A stretch of 64,000 bases of DNA from the NCBI RefSeq assembly GCF_005144585.1, contig NZ_SSMQ01000057.1:1-64000 (forward strand). Reading direction: 5' to 3'. Under the pieces are notes generated by a model that worked only from the letters and a program-made list of their open reading frames with translations, was not told the origin of the DNA and searched no databases. The translations under genes were made by a program, and so were the position numbers. Source of the stretch: Polyangium fumosum (GTDB lineage Bacteria; Myxococcota_A; Polyangia; Polyangiales; Polyangiaceae). Positions 42,601 to 50,419 of the stretch are shown in pieces; the stretch's first letter is position 1; each line of letters starts with the position of its first letter.

Positions 42601-45600
42601 CTGCAGCGCGCGTTCGCCGGATCGAGGACGAGCGCCTGGCGGTACGCGTCGAGCGCGCCCGGCAGATCACTCTGGTGCAGGCGCCGCACGTCGCCGAGCC
42701 GCGCGAACAGATCGAGCCGCTCCTCGAGCTCGTTCGCGAGCGAGAGATGCACGTCGAGGGTGTCGGCGAGATCCGACCACCGCTCGGCCTTCTCGTAGAG
42801 CGCTTCGAGCGCCGAGAGCGTGGCCGGCTCGGGGCCGAACTCGTCGGAGACGTTGCGCCAACCGCTGATGGCGCCGGACACGTCGTCGAGCTTGCTCGCG
42901 AGCGTCTCGGCCGCGCGCACCATCGTCCGCTTGCGCTCGTTCGCGTCGTTCGAGAGCGTCTGCCGCGCCTCCAGGATGGAGACGAGCTCGCGCCACTCGC
43001 CCGTGCGCTCGTAGAGGCGTTCGAGCGCGGAGAGCGCTTCGAGGTCCTCCGGATCGTCCGACATGCGCGCGCGCCAGGCCCCGATCGCCTTGTCGGGCGC
43101 TTCGAGGACCGACTCGTACACTTCGCCGATGCGGCGGTAGAGGTTCTGGCGCCGTTCGAGGTCCTCTTCGAGGCGCACCTCGATGCCGAGCACCTCGGCG
43201 AGCGCCTCGTGCTTGCCCTTGCCCGTGTAAATCTCGGCGAGCGCCTGCGCCGCCGGGATCACCAGGTTCGGATCCGTCTCGTCGATCGAGAGGACACGCC
43301 TGTAGACCTTCTCGGCCCGATCCAGGTCGCCCAGCATGTCCGCGCAGATCTGCGCGACGACCATAAGGATCTCGCCCTGGGTCGGCGGCGTGCTGCACGC
43401 GTCGGCGGCCGCCGTGAGGACCGTCGCCATCTTCTCGTGCTCGGCGAGCCTGCGGCCGATGTCCACGAAGCGCTCGCGGACAATCGCGTCGTCGGGCTCG
43501 AGCGGGACGAGCTCGCTCAACGTGGCGAACGCGCCCGGGTCGTCGCGCAACCGGTCGTCACGCAGCGTGCTCACGCGGCGCAGAAGCTCGCGACGCTCGT
43601 GCTCCTCCGTCGCGCCTTCGCGCCGGATTTCGAGCACCCGCACGAGCTGACGCACCTCATCGCGCGCCTCGTACACGACCTCCAGCACGCGCGCGGCGCG
43701 CAGGCGCAGGCTGCCCACTTCGAGCAGACGCTCGACGAGCTGGCGCGCCTCCGCGTCACCCGGCCGTTGCTCCAGCACGCGCTCGAGGTGTTCGAGCGAG
43801 AGCGCCGGCTCGTGCAGGCGATCGAGGTAGATCCGACCGAGGCTCAGCTTGATGTCGGCCGCTTCCTCGTCGGTCGAGGTCTCCAGCCGCCGCTCCAGGA
43901 GCGCCGCGAGGTCCTTCCACCGCCCCTCGCGCTCGTAGAGCCTCTGCAGCGCGTCGAGCGCCGGCTCGTAGAACGCGTCGAGCGTGAGGATGCGCTCGTA
44001 GTAGCGGATGGCCTTCGCCGCATCGCTCATGATCTCCTCGGCGATCACGGCGACGTCGTTGAGCAGCGAGATCCGCGTCGTTTGATCCGGCGTGCCCTGC
44101 GCGGCCTTGTCGTAGAGCGCTTCGAGTTCGCTCCACCGCTCCGCGTTGGTGAGGATCTGCTTCAGGCGCGAGAACGCCCGCTCGTTCGTCGGGTCCACCG
44201 CGAGCACGCGATCGAGGTAGGGCATCGCGCCCTCCGGATCGCCGAGCTGATCGTCATGGAGCATCGCCGCGCGCTCGCAGAGTTCGATCTCCACGTCGTC
44301 GGGCAGCTTCTTGTCGCTCTCGACGTTGCGCGCCGCGACGAGGTGCGTCCGGTACGCCTCGGCGAGGTCCGTCGGGCGACCGGCCCGCGCGGCGAGCTCG
44401 GAGGCCCGATCCCAGACCGTGAGCTCGCTCGAGAACTCGTTCAGCGCGCCGAGCACGACATCGAGCGCCGTGCCCACTGCGCGGAGCTTCTCCTCGTTGA
44501 CGTCCGCGAGCTTGAGGAAGAGCGCGAGGCGCGTCGACGTGTCGGTCTCGGTCTCGAGCAACACCCGGAGCGCGTGCGCCTCGCGGCGCGCGTCACCCGT
44601 CTCGGCGTACTCGCTCGACAGCACCTGCGCCGCCTGCGCGCGCGTCTCCGGTTTGTCGAGCAAGCGCGCGAGGATGCTCACCGCATCCGCTTCGTGCGGG
44701 AGGATCTCCAGCGCGCGCACCGCCGCGTCGAACGCATCCACCGGCCGTTCGAGTTTCTCCAGGTACAACGTGGCGAGCTCGACCTCGCAGCGGCCGCGCT
44801 GCTCGCCGTCGGACACGTCGCGGTGACGTGCCACGACCTCGGCGCCCGCCGCCGCCTCGCCCGCCGCGATGAGCAGGCGCGAGAGAGCACGCAGCGCTTC
44901 CCCACGCGCGGGCGTCACCTCGACGACCTTGCGCAGGAGCAGGATCGCCTGCGCGTTGTCGCCGAAGACCTCCTCTTCGAGCGTCGCCCACTCCTCGAGG
45001 ATCTCGGCGCGGGCCTCGCCCTCGACTTGATCGGCGCGGAGCTGGAAGAGCCAGCGCAGGTCGTCCTTCTTCTCGTTCGCGCGGAGCAGCGCGTCGAGCT
45101 CGCGGATCGTCTCCTCATCGGTCGGATCCGCCTCGACGAGCTCGCGGTACGTCGCCGCGGCCTCGTCCACCTTGCCGAGCTCGCGCGCGTACACCTCCGC
45201 GAGCCGGAGCTTCAGCGCGCGCCGCGTCGCGCCGTCGATCTCCTCGTCGCGCTTCAGCCGCGCCTCGACGGCCTCGACGAACGGACCCCACGAACTCGCC
45301 GCGCGCGACCACGCTTCGAGCAGCGACAGACCGTCCTCGCTCGCGTCGAGCTCGTAGGCGCGCCGCGCGTAGCCGAGCGCCTTCTGCTTATCTGCGAGCG
45401 GCCCGCCCGTCACTGCGGCGAGCTTGCGCAGCATCGAGACCTGCTCCTCCACGTCCGACGTGGCGCCGAGCAGGATCTCGTAGAGCGCGGGCAGACGCGC
45501 CCACTTCTCTTCCTTCTCGTAGATCGGCACGAGCGCCGCCGCCGCGCGCGCGTCGGTCGGCGACACGCTGAGGACACGCTCGTACGAGCGCACGGCCCGC

Positions 45601-47879
45601 TCGGGCGCGCCGAGCTGCTCCTCGTAGATCCGCGCCGCGCGGAACGAGATGTCGAGCTTGACGTTCGGCTCGGTTGTCTTGTCGGCCGCGCCCGAGAGGA
45701 ACTCGACGAGCCCCTCCCAGTCGTTCTGCGACGCGTAGAGCTCTTCGAGCCCGTCCCAGTCGCCCGACGCCACGTACGACTCGCGCAGCACGCGGAGAGC
45801 GCGCGCGTGCCCCGGCGAGAGCACGAGCACGCGACGCCACGTGCGCGCCGCCGCCACCGGATCCTTGAGCCGCTCCGCGTACACCGCGCCGAGCTTCTGC
45901 AGCGCGTTGAGCCTGCCGGCGTCGTCCGTCGCCGCATCCACGCGGCGCTCGAGCACCTCGGCGACCGTCGCGAAATCCTTGTCGCGCTCGGCTTGCTTCT
46001 CCAGCGCATCGAGCACGCCCGGCGCCGACGCGTCGAGCTCCAAGATCTGCTTGTAGTGCGCGATCGCGTCCGCGCCGCGATCGAGGCGCTCGGCCGCGAG
46101 CTTCGCCATCTCGCCGAGCAGCTCGATGCGCGCCGCGTCCTCCGTCCTCGGGAGCTGCGCCTCGTAGAGCGCGTAGAGCTGCGCCCACGAGCGCCGCTTC
46201 AGGTAGAGCTCCTTCAGCCGCGACTCGGCCTCGTCGTCGCCCGGCGCCACCGCGAGGAGCGACTCGTAGGCCGACACCGCGTTCTGGACGTTCGAGAACT
46301 GGTCGACCCAGCGCCGCGCCACCGCGCGGTAGAGGTTCGCCTTCTCCGCGTCGCTCGTGGACAGCTCCGCGAGCCTCTGCTGATACGAGAGCAGGTCACG
46401 CCAGCGACCGAGCGTCTCGTAGACCCGCGTCAGCTCACGCACCGCGTCGATGTCCCGCTCGTCGAGCTGTGCGATCTGCGTGAGCACCGTGACGAGCGCC
46501 GCGTCGTTCTTCGCGCGGTCGCGGTAGACCGAGGCGATGTCGCGCAGCACCTGGATGCGACCTTGCACGTCGGTCTGCGGCGTGCGCTCGAGCTCCTGCC
46601 GGTAGAGCTCGACGAGGGCGTTGTAGCCCTCCGTCTGCATGTAGAGCCGCTTCAGCGCGTCGCGCGCGTCGCGGTTGTCCGGGTCGGTGCGCAGGATGTT
46701 CTTGTACTGATCGATCGCCTTGTGCGCGTTCTCGGTCGACTCGGCGAGCTTGGCGAGCTCCGAGGCGATCGCGCGTTTGTCGGCCCCGTCGGGCAGCGCG
46801 CGCTGGGCGTCGGTGAGGATCGCGTAGAGCCGCGCCTTGTCGCCCTTGGCGAGCAGGTGCTCCCGGAAAAACGCGAGCATGCCGGCGTGCGTCGGATCGG
46901 CGCGACGCACGCGGTCGAAGTACGCCTCCGCCGCTTGCGGCTGGCCGCGCATCCGCCAGTGCACCATGCCGATCTGGACGAGCACGCCGAGCTCCTCGCC
47001 CGGCTTCACGCCGCCGCCCTTGAGCTGATCCTCGTAGAGCGCGACGAGCTCGTCCCATTGCTCGTTCGAGGTGAAATGTTCGGCGAGGAACGCGAGCGCG
47101 TCCGCCTGACCGGGCTGCAGGTCGAGCACCTGCGCGAAGGCGTCGCGGGCGCGGCCCTTGTCGCCGAGCTTCTCCGCCGCGACGCGTCCGAGCCGGAGCC
47201 CCGCCGCGATCCGATCTTCCTTCGACGCGCCTTCGCGCAGCGTGAACGAGAGCGCCCGCGTCACGCCGTCCCAGTCGGCGACCTTCACGCTCGCGCGTTC
47301 GAGCAGCCGCGTCGCGCGGCTGTTCTTCGGATCGAGCGCCAGCGCGAGTCCGATGAGCTCGTCGATCCGATCACGCGCCTCCGCGTGCCCGTACCGGAGC
47401 GCCACGTCCGCCGCGCTCGCCAGGAGCGAGCTCTTGAAGGCGGGGCCGTCTGCGTTCTCGGACTCGGCCACGTAGCGGTCGACGATCTCGCTCCACCGCT
47501 CGCGCTTCGTCGCGTCGCTCTCCAGCGCCTCGGCTGCGGCGTCGTCGTTCGGCCGAAGCTCGAGCAAGCGCTCGTAGGCGGCTCGCGCCTTGTCGGCGTC
47601 GACGAGCTCCTCGTTGTAGATGCGCGCGAGCTCCGCCTGCATCGGCGGCTCGACGGGCGTCCCTCCGGCAAAGGAGATCTCCAGCTCGAGGAGCTTGGCG
47701 ACCGCGCCCCATTCTTTCCGCTCCTCTTGCTTGGCCCGCGCGAGCCCCAGGAGACGCTCCACGTCGTTCGTCGACGTGTCGGGGGCCGTCACTGCCTCCG
47801 CGAGATCGTTCCAGGCCGCCTCGTTCTCGGGATCGGACTGCAGGACCCCGAGGGCCACGCGAATTTTCTCAACGCTCAT
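36639..47879 (-). CDS. Giant tetratricopeptide-repeat protein (3746 residues)
   Basis: One uninterrupted frame of 11.2 kb. It consists of degenerate helical repeats throughout. The recurring unit is about 35-70 residues, of the form W..L...YE..L........R......LA.LY...L.D...A...Y..VL..DP....A...L..LY (for example RWKDLAALLERRLE, then IKLSLGRIYLDRLHEP, then LEHLERVLEQRPGDAEA). This is the TPR pattern, with dozens of copies. There is no signal peptide or membrane helix, so it is probably a cytoplasmic scaffold. The C-terminus ends with plain TPRs (FYYIGRILHAQGDDKKAIQQLDRAID). It is first in an operon with the DUF374 and aminotransferase genes. A good -35/-10 pair lies about 150 nt upstream. Confidence 0.9.
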   Translation of the reverse strand: MSVEKIRVALGVLQSDPENEAAWNDLAEAVTAPDTSTNDVERLLGLARAKQEERKEWGAVAKLLELEISFAGGTPVEPPMQAELARIYNEELVDADKARAAYERLLELRPNDDAAAEALESDATKRERWSEIVDRYVAESENADGPAFKSSLLASAADVALRYGHAEARDRIDELIGLALALDPKNSRATRLLERASVKVADWDGVTRALSFTLREGASKEDRIAAGLRLGRVAAEKLGDKGRARDAFAQVLDLQPGQADALAFLAEHFTSNEQWDELVALYEDQLKGGGVKPGEELGVLVQIGMVHWRMRGQPQAAEAYFDRVRRADPTHAGMLAFFREHLLAKGDKARLYAILTDAQRALPDGADKRAIASELAKLAESTENAHKAIDQYKNILRTDPDNRDARDALKRLYMQTEGYNALVELYRQELERTPQTDVQGRIQVLRDIASVYRDRAKNDAALVTVLTQIAQLDERDIDAVRELTRVYETLGRWRDLLSYQQRLAELSTSDAEKANLYRAVARRWVDQFSNVQNAVSAYESLLAVAPGDDEAESRLKELYLKRRSWAQLYALYEAQLPRTEDAARIELLGEMAKLAAERLDRGADAIAHYKQILELDASAPGVLDALEKQAERDKDFATVAEVLERRVDAATDDAGRLNALQKLGAVYAERLKDPVAAARTWRRVLVLSPGHARALRVLRESYVASGDWDGLEELYASQNDWEGLVEFLSGAADKTTEPNVKLDISFRAARIYEEQLGAPERAVRSYERVLSVSPTDARAAAALVPIYEKEEKWARLPALYEILLGATSDVEEQVSMLRKLAAVTGGPLADKQKALGYARRAYELDASEDGLSLLEAWSRAASSWGPFVEAVEARLKRDEEIDGATRRALKLRLAEVYARELGKVDEAAATYRELVEADPTDEETIRELDALLRANEKKDDLRWLFQLRADQVEGEARAEILEEWATLEEEVFGDNAQAILLLRKVVEVTPARGEALRALSRLLIAAGEAAAGAEVVARHRDVSDGEQRGRCEVELATLYLEKLERPVDAFDAAVRALEILPHEADAVSILARLLDKPETRAQAAQVLSSEYAETGDARREAHALRVLLETETDTSTRLALFLKLADVNEEKLRAVGTALDVVLGALNEFSSELTVWDRASELAARAGRPTDLAEAYRTHLVAARNVESDKKLPDDVEIELCERAAMLHDDQLGDPEGAMPYLDRVLAVDPTNERAFSRLKQILTNAERWSELEALYDKAAQGTPDQTTRISLLNDVAVIAEEIMSDAAKAIRYYERILTLDAFYEPALDALQRLYEREGRWKDLAALLERRLETSTDEEAADIKLSLGRIYLDRLHEPALSLEHLERVLEQRPGDAEARQLVERLLEVGSLRLRAARVLEVVYEARDEVRQLVRVLEIRREGATEEHERRELLRRVSTLRDDRLRDDPGAFATLSELVPLEPDDAIVRERFVDIGRRLAEHEKMATVLTAAADACSTPPTQGEILMVVAQICADMLGDLDRAEKVYRRVLSIDETDPNLVIPAAQALAEIYTGKGKHEALAEVLGIEVRLEEDLERRQNLYRRIGEVYESVLEAPDKAIGAWRARMSDDPEDLEALSALERLYERTGEWRELVSILEARQTLSNDANERKRTMVRAAETLASKLDDVSGAISGWRNVSDEFGPEPATLSALEALYEKAERWSDLADTLDVHLSLANELEERLDLFARLGDVRRLHQSDLPGALDAYRQALVLDPANARCRNALEALLEDPEARRDAAETLHPLYEADGDSEKLLRVLEIEVETADSTGERLSNLQSALRTAEGPLTDTGRAFGYAVRGVREAAGEPEVAQWIETVERLAKATGRWAELSELYRSVVDSILDGDVQQDVRLRVGELARTKLDDKALAVEWYKNALDARSDDRRAMVALEELYGEANDAPNLLEILRQRVDNAADDVEKKRLLFRQAELQRDALKDPSGAIETYEALLDVELNPKAIDALETLYKESTRWEDLIKLYERQLDGAVGAPAELRVKIAKVAHERLEDVSRAFDELAEALVIDAAHVGAVGELEALLEASENPAHRARAGEMLEPVYLRRADWARVKMALDARLTASEDPSERRDLLTRLATLHEEQLEDYKAALETVAKLLHEDLGDEGVWHELERLAKVASAERRLAEIYSAELTEITVDDGQSAKLCRRTGEIYADLNDVTSALKWYRRAHEFEPESRELFSAIDGLLVRERRHEERVELYRSSLDYRYDKERLDALHTIARLERIELKQPEKSIETYRAALDVDESDARALDALTELYAELGRDQDLADLYLRRAEAAANGEAGAPYRLALARLLRDKIKDTSSAIDQLEAIVTDVPWHQEAIKELEALTRDEEHKARVVEILRPLYERSDDWRLLVKLNEERYHLASEVHEKVAVLRETAQLWETRGNDRSLAFRSMRAAFALDPEDGETRAELERLATMLGAWERLSESYEQGIEKTTDDVVKRELLLAVAKVYDEKVDDPRRALGAYRRLSELDPTERDPLEAIDMLSMLLSDWQTLIAVLEKKSELASDDENAAIWRRIAETKLQMLDDEEGAIKAYERALELDPESTVTVDALIPLYEPRDAAQRLVELYARRVELAGSGEADLRYDLNVRAAERYEKSLDNRREAINALNAALDARPSDATVLASLERLYRAEKMWDELLDNLKLQASTADTRETRVKLRTAIGDLYAAELASPQDALEHYRLVLDDDATNDHAIKAIRAIGEGREELRLDAADALEPVLRAASRWEELVGVLEMRLKAQTEGIDRARTLRAIAIVEDEKLGKPLAAEGALLRALEDTPDDPELHAEIERLAERSEGFGRYCDALSQRAAATFDAVIAKDLWLRVGRIAEDKLKDDRRSVEAYAKAVEQAGDEPALLEALDRLYSRLGDNKALADVLERRVAAISDEREQANFHHRLATIQIEAFGEKSQGLATLKQALERAPDHAPSREALEKLTDERSLFEEAAEALESVYKSQGDHAALAKLYEKRIGFVGTPAERVRLRLDLAKVLEDRSGDPKAAQGALEAALKDDPADVDVLAELERLSPITGGWASAADALEKAVSEKSDLSTDAARDLWMRIAEWRKDKLADNAAAERALEQALKHDPTSETILRNIEGLQRAAGRERDLVGTLRRLAALDGLGHLASDLRREAKGLAEGVLADDALTEAILRDMIKADDSDAWALAELTKVRDKAGDSKEVFDLLVRQAELAAEGEKIRELKHRAALVAREKLSDDKKALDLYSQIFEDEPNDAKASDALRELYAKGGKHKELLNVLSRLVDLAETPASRATLRLESARICIEKLDATSEAMEHLRAILDEERTHEQATLLLSQLLEKSGRDDELAELLNTQIDLAKERGDLSAELVYSVRLGEVFENRLNNVPKAIETYKAVLERDGNHKGALLSLARLYEKKGDKAEAAKALETVLSSATGEEAVKTSLRLADLYTALKDEAAVRRVLEAGLKADERAADIRKKLHALYEKQQAWAELADLVKGDANAATEAGQKVQLYRKAADIHLGKRSDPGAAADLLVKASELAPGDRELLLVLCDAYSASGRGKQAAEVLQKIVESYGGRRSKELATIHHRLAKAYLAEGDKEKALADLDIAFKIDPGSIAILRDLGVLSMELGEATEEKAARDAHFERAQKTFRALLLQKLDENSPISKAAAFYYIGRILHAQGDDKKAIQQLDRAIDADKNFAPAKELLAKLKK

Positions 47880-48192
47880 CGTTACCCCGGTCGGCGAAGC
47901 ACAACGACACGATCATCCGGTCACCCATACGCTGCACCTCGACGTGCAGCGAAAGGCTCCTTGGACCAGACAGCTCGTCCTTCTCCCGCCATGCGTCGTC
48001 GAGAGAAGGATCCTCGGATTTATTTGACGCGAGCCGACTCTACGCTGCATTCGACCGGCGTTTCAAGGCGCCGTTTCCATCCCGGCCCGGCCGTCCGCTC
48101 GTGGCGCGGCAAACGCGCGGGAAAGCCCGTGTCCTCCCGTCGCGCGCCCTCGGCCGTTCCACGCGGCCGCACCTTGGGTTATCAAGCGGCCC
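47880..48192. other. Divergent intergenic region between the giant TPR gene and hbd
   Basis: 313 bp with no gene. It holds a promoter-like pair for the TPR gene (48037-48066) and a 7-bp inverted repeat GCTGCAC / GTGCAGC (47931-47937 and 47944-47950) inside the TPR leader, a possible protein-binding or RNA hairpin site. On the hbd side I see GGGTTATCAAG about 10 nt before the ATG but no clear ribosome site. Confidence 0.6.
48037..48066 (-). promoter_or_regulatory. Sigma70-like promoter for the giant TPR operon
   Basis: The minus strand has TTGAAA (48066-48061), an 18-nt spacer, then TAGAGT (48042-48037). The -35 matches TTGACA at 5 of 6 and the -10 matches TATAAT at 4 of 6. The predicted leader is about 150 nt. 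Confidence 0.5.
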
Positions 48193-49080
48193 ATGAACGC
48201 TTCCTCCGTGAAACGGATTGGTGTCATCGGCGCAGGCCAGATGGGTCGCGGCATCGCGCAGGTCGCCGCCGCGGCCGGGATCGAGGTCGTCCTCTGCGAC
48301 GCATCCCTGGAGATCGCGGACAAGGGCAAGTCGCTGATCGGCAGTATCCTCGGAAAGCAGGTAGAGAAAGGGAAGTTGTCGGCCGACGAGCATCGCGCAT
48401 TGCTCGAGCGCATCGTCCCTGCCGGCAGCATGACCGCCTTCTCTTCCGTCGAGCTCGCCGTCGAGGCTGCGACGGAGAACGTCGACCTCAAGATCGACCT
48501 CTTCCGCAAGGCCGACGCCGCGCTCGCGCCGGGCGCGATCCTCGCCTCGAACACCTCGTCGATCTCGATCACGCGCCTCGCCGCCGCGACCTCGCGCCCC
48601 GAGCGGGTCATCGGCATGCACTTCATGAACCCCGTTCCGCTCATGAAGCTCGTGGAGATCGTGCGCGGCGTGCAGACCTCGCCCGAGACCTACTCGCTCG
48701 TGCACGAGCTCTCGGTTCGTCTCGGCAAGACCGTGATCACGTCCGAGGATCGACCGGGCTTTTTGGTCAACCGGATGTTGATTCCGTTCCTCAACGAGGC
48801 TTGCTTCACCCTGCAAGAGGGCGTGGGCAGCCCCGAGGACATCGACACGGGCGCGAAGCTCGGCCTGAACCACCCGATGGGCCCGCTCGAGCTCGCCGAC
48901 CTCATCGGCCTCGACACGGTGCTCGCCATCGCCGAGGTGCTCCACAAGGACCTCGGCGAGGACAAGTACCGCCCCGCGGCGTTGCTCCGGAACCTCGTCG
49001 CGGCCGGCTGGCTCGGCAAGAAGAGCGGCCGCGGCTTCTACGTGTATGACGAGAAGGGCCAGAAGACGAAGAGCAGTTAG
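48193..49080 (+). CDS. hbd: 3-hydroxybutyryl-CoA dehydrogenase
   Basis: 295 residues. The N-terminal Rossmann domain has GVIGAGQMGRGIAQVAA and an acidic residue ending strand 2 (VVLCDAS), so it uses NAD(P). ATENVDLKIDLF and SNTSSISIT follow, then the catalytic His in GMHFMNPVPLMKLVEI. The C-terminal helical domain has RPGFLVNRMLIPFLNEA and LGLNHPMGPLELADLIGLD. It oxidises 3-hydroxyacyl-CoA to 3-oxoacyl-CoA, or the reverse in butanoyl-CoA or PHB formation. The converging gene encodes the enzyme for the neighbouring step, enoyl-CoA hydratase. A hairpin follows the stop. Confidence 0.94.
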   Translation: MNASSVKRIGVIGAGQMGRGIAQVAAAAGIEVVLCDASLEIADKGKSLIGSILGKQVEKGKLSADEHRALLERIVPAGSMTAFSSVELAVEAATENVDLKIDLFRKADAALAPGAILASNTSSISITRLAAATSRPERVIGMHFMNPVPLMKLVEIVRGVQTSPETYSLVHELSVRLGKTVITSEDRPGFLVNRMLIPFLNEACFTLQEGVGSPEDIDTGAKLGLNHPMGPLELADLIGLDTVLAIAEVLHKDLGEDKYRPAALLRNLVAAGWLGKKSGRGFYVYDEKGQKTKSS

Positions 49081-49086
49081 TCCCGA

Positions 49087-49105
49087 GGGGACGCCTCGCG
49101 TCCCC
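49087..49105 (+). terminator. Stem-loop after hbd
   Basis: GGGGACGC / GCGTCCCC, an 8-bp perfect stem with a CTC loop (49087-49094 and 49098-49105), 6 nt after the hbd stop. There is no strong T-run, so a Rho-aided or processing role is possible. Confidence 0.5.
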
Positions 49106-49145
49106 CTCTCGGCCAGGCAAAGCCCGGCCGATTCACCCCCTCGAG

Positions 49146-49185
49146 GCGAGTTCGCTACGCGACCTCGCAGAGCGACGCGTCGCTC
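49146..49185. repeat. Dispersed palindromic element, copy 1
   Basis: GCGAGTTCGC-TAC-GCGACCTCGC (49146-49168), a hairpin with one mismatch, followed by the perfect 16-bp palindrome GAGCGACGCGTCGCTC (49170-49185). A second copy of the first hairpin, with flanks CGAGGCGAGTTCGC and CCTCGCAGAGC conserved, is at 52906-52928. Confidence 0.65.
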
Positions 49186-49190
49186 GCGTG

Positions 49191-49985
49191 CTAACGCCCG
49201 AGGAACGAAGGCTTCGTCTTCCCCAAGAACGCCTTCATCCCCTCCCGCTGATCCTCCGACCCGAACAGCCCCGCGAACGACTGCGCCTCGTGCTCGCACG
49301 CCGACGCGAGGTCGACCCCCTCGCCGTGCAGCATCACGCGCTTCGCCGCCGCCACCGCGAGCGGCCCCCGCGACGCGATCTTCTGCGCCGTCTCCTTCGC
49401 CTTGAGGACGAGCTCCGCCGCCGGGTGCACCGCGTTCACGAGCCCCATCACGAGCGCTTGCTCCGCGCTCACCATGTCGCCCGTGTACACGAGCTCCCGC
49501 GCCCGCGCCGCGCCCACCCGCCGGAGCAGCCGCTGCGTCCCGCCGAAGCCCGGCATCACGCCGAGCGTCACCTCGGGCAGCCCGAGCTTCGCGCCCTCGG
49601 CCGCGTAGATGAAGTCACACGCCAGCGCGAGCTCGCAGCCCCCGCCGAGCGCGAATCCGTTCACCGCGGCGATCACCGGGAACGGCAGCGCCTCGATCCG
49701 ATGGCACAGCCGCTGCCCCGCGTCGGCGAACCGCTTCGCGGCCACCGGCGTCATCTCCGACATCTCCCCGATGTCCGCGCCTGCCACGAAGGCCTTGCCT
49801 GCGCCCGTGAGGATCGCCGCGCGCACGGCGTCCTCCCCGTCGGCCGCAGCCGCGAGCGCCTCGAACGCCCGCGCGAGCTCTGTCACGAGGTGCGCGTTCA
49901 GCGCGTTCATCTTGGTCGGCCGGTTGATCGTGAGCGTCGCGATCGCGCCGGTCCGCTCCACGAGGACGAGGTCGGTATCCGTCAT
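49191..49985 (-). CDS. Enoyl-CoA hydratase (crotonase family)
   Basis: 264 residues, standard length. The crotonase oxyanion hole is AGADIGEMSEM and NGFALGGGCELALACD. Both catalytic Glu residues of true hydratases are present: the one in GGGCELALACD and the one in LGLPEVTLGVMPGFGGTQRL. It should hydrate 2-enoyl-CoA to 3-hydroxyacyl-CoA. It converges with hbd, which acts on that product. The start is ATG 49985 (MTDTDLVLVERTGAIATLTIN). It diverges from the STAND gene across a 434-bp gap. Confidence 0.94.
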   Translation of the reverse strand: MTDTDLVLVERTGAIATLTINRPTKMNALNAHLVTELARAFEALAAAADGEDAVRAAILTGAGKAFVAGADIGEMSEMTPVAAKRFADAGQRLCHRIEALPFPVIAAVNGFALGGGCELALACDFIYAAEGAKLGLPEVTLGVMPGFGGTQRLLRRVGAARARELVYTGDMVSAEQALVMGLVNAVHPAAELVLKAKETAQKIASRGPLAVAAAKRVMLHGEGVDLASACEHEAQSFAGLFGSEDQREGMKAFLGKTKPSFLGR

Positions 49986-50419
49986 GGCGCCGCGTTACCA
50001 GGGCGCGGCCTCGATGGGAAGTCGGGACGATGCGCCGGCGCGGCTTGCCGTGAGGGCAAAAAAAAGTCGCGCAGCGCACCGGTTGGGGGGGGCGGACCGG
50101 CACGCGCGCGACGAGTTGGAGTGTGACACCCGCGCGCTCCTTGTCGAGCGCAAGTGCGCGACTCGTGCACGGAAACGACGATCGACCGGGCCGATCCGAC
50201 AGGTCTGCACGGTCACCTCGCCGCCGGGGTGGCTCCGTCATGCGCAGTCGTTGTGCTCAGGACTACGTGACGACGGAAGAGGGCGGAGCGGGCAGAACCG
50301 AGCCTTTCGCAACGTGATGCGTGGTCGCTCCGCGGGCCGGCCTCCAAACGGCGTTCGAGGCTCGACCGGAACGCAACCGATCTTGTCCCCGCGTGCGTCT
50401 CGGGGTGAAACTGCCGGGT
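49986..50419. other. Divergent intergenic region, enoyl-CoA hydratase and STAND gene
   Basis: 434 bp with no supported gene. Codon positions in the frame continuing upstream from the STAND gene lose GC bias before 50420 (about one third of third positions are A or T), so it is not coding. It contains an A8 run (50058-50065), a G-rich tract (50084-50092) and an imperfect palindrome around GAGCGCAAGTGCGCGAC (50148-50164). No convincing -35/-10 pair was found. Confidence 0.5.

Noticed and set aside
36618-49049. Open frame of 4143 codons on the plus strand
   Set aside because: It is antisense to the giant TPR gene and then runs through hbd in the wrong frame. Its composition mirrors reverse-complemented TPRs, and the minus-strand repeats and hbd are clearly the coding frames.
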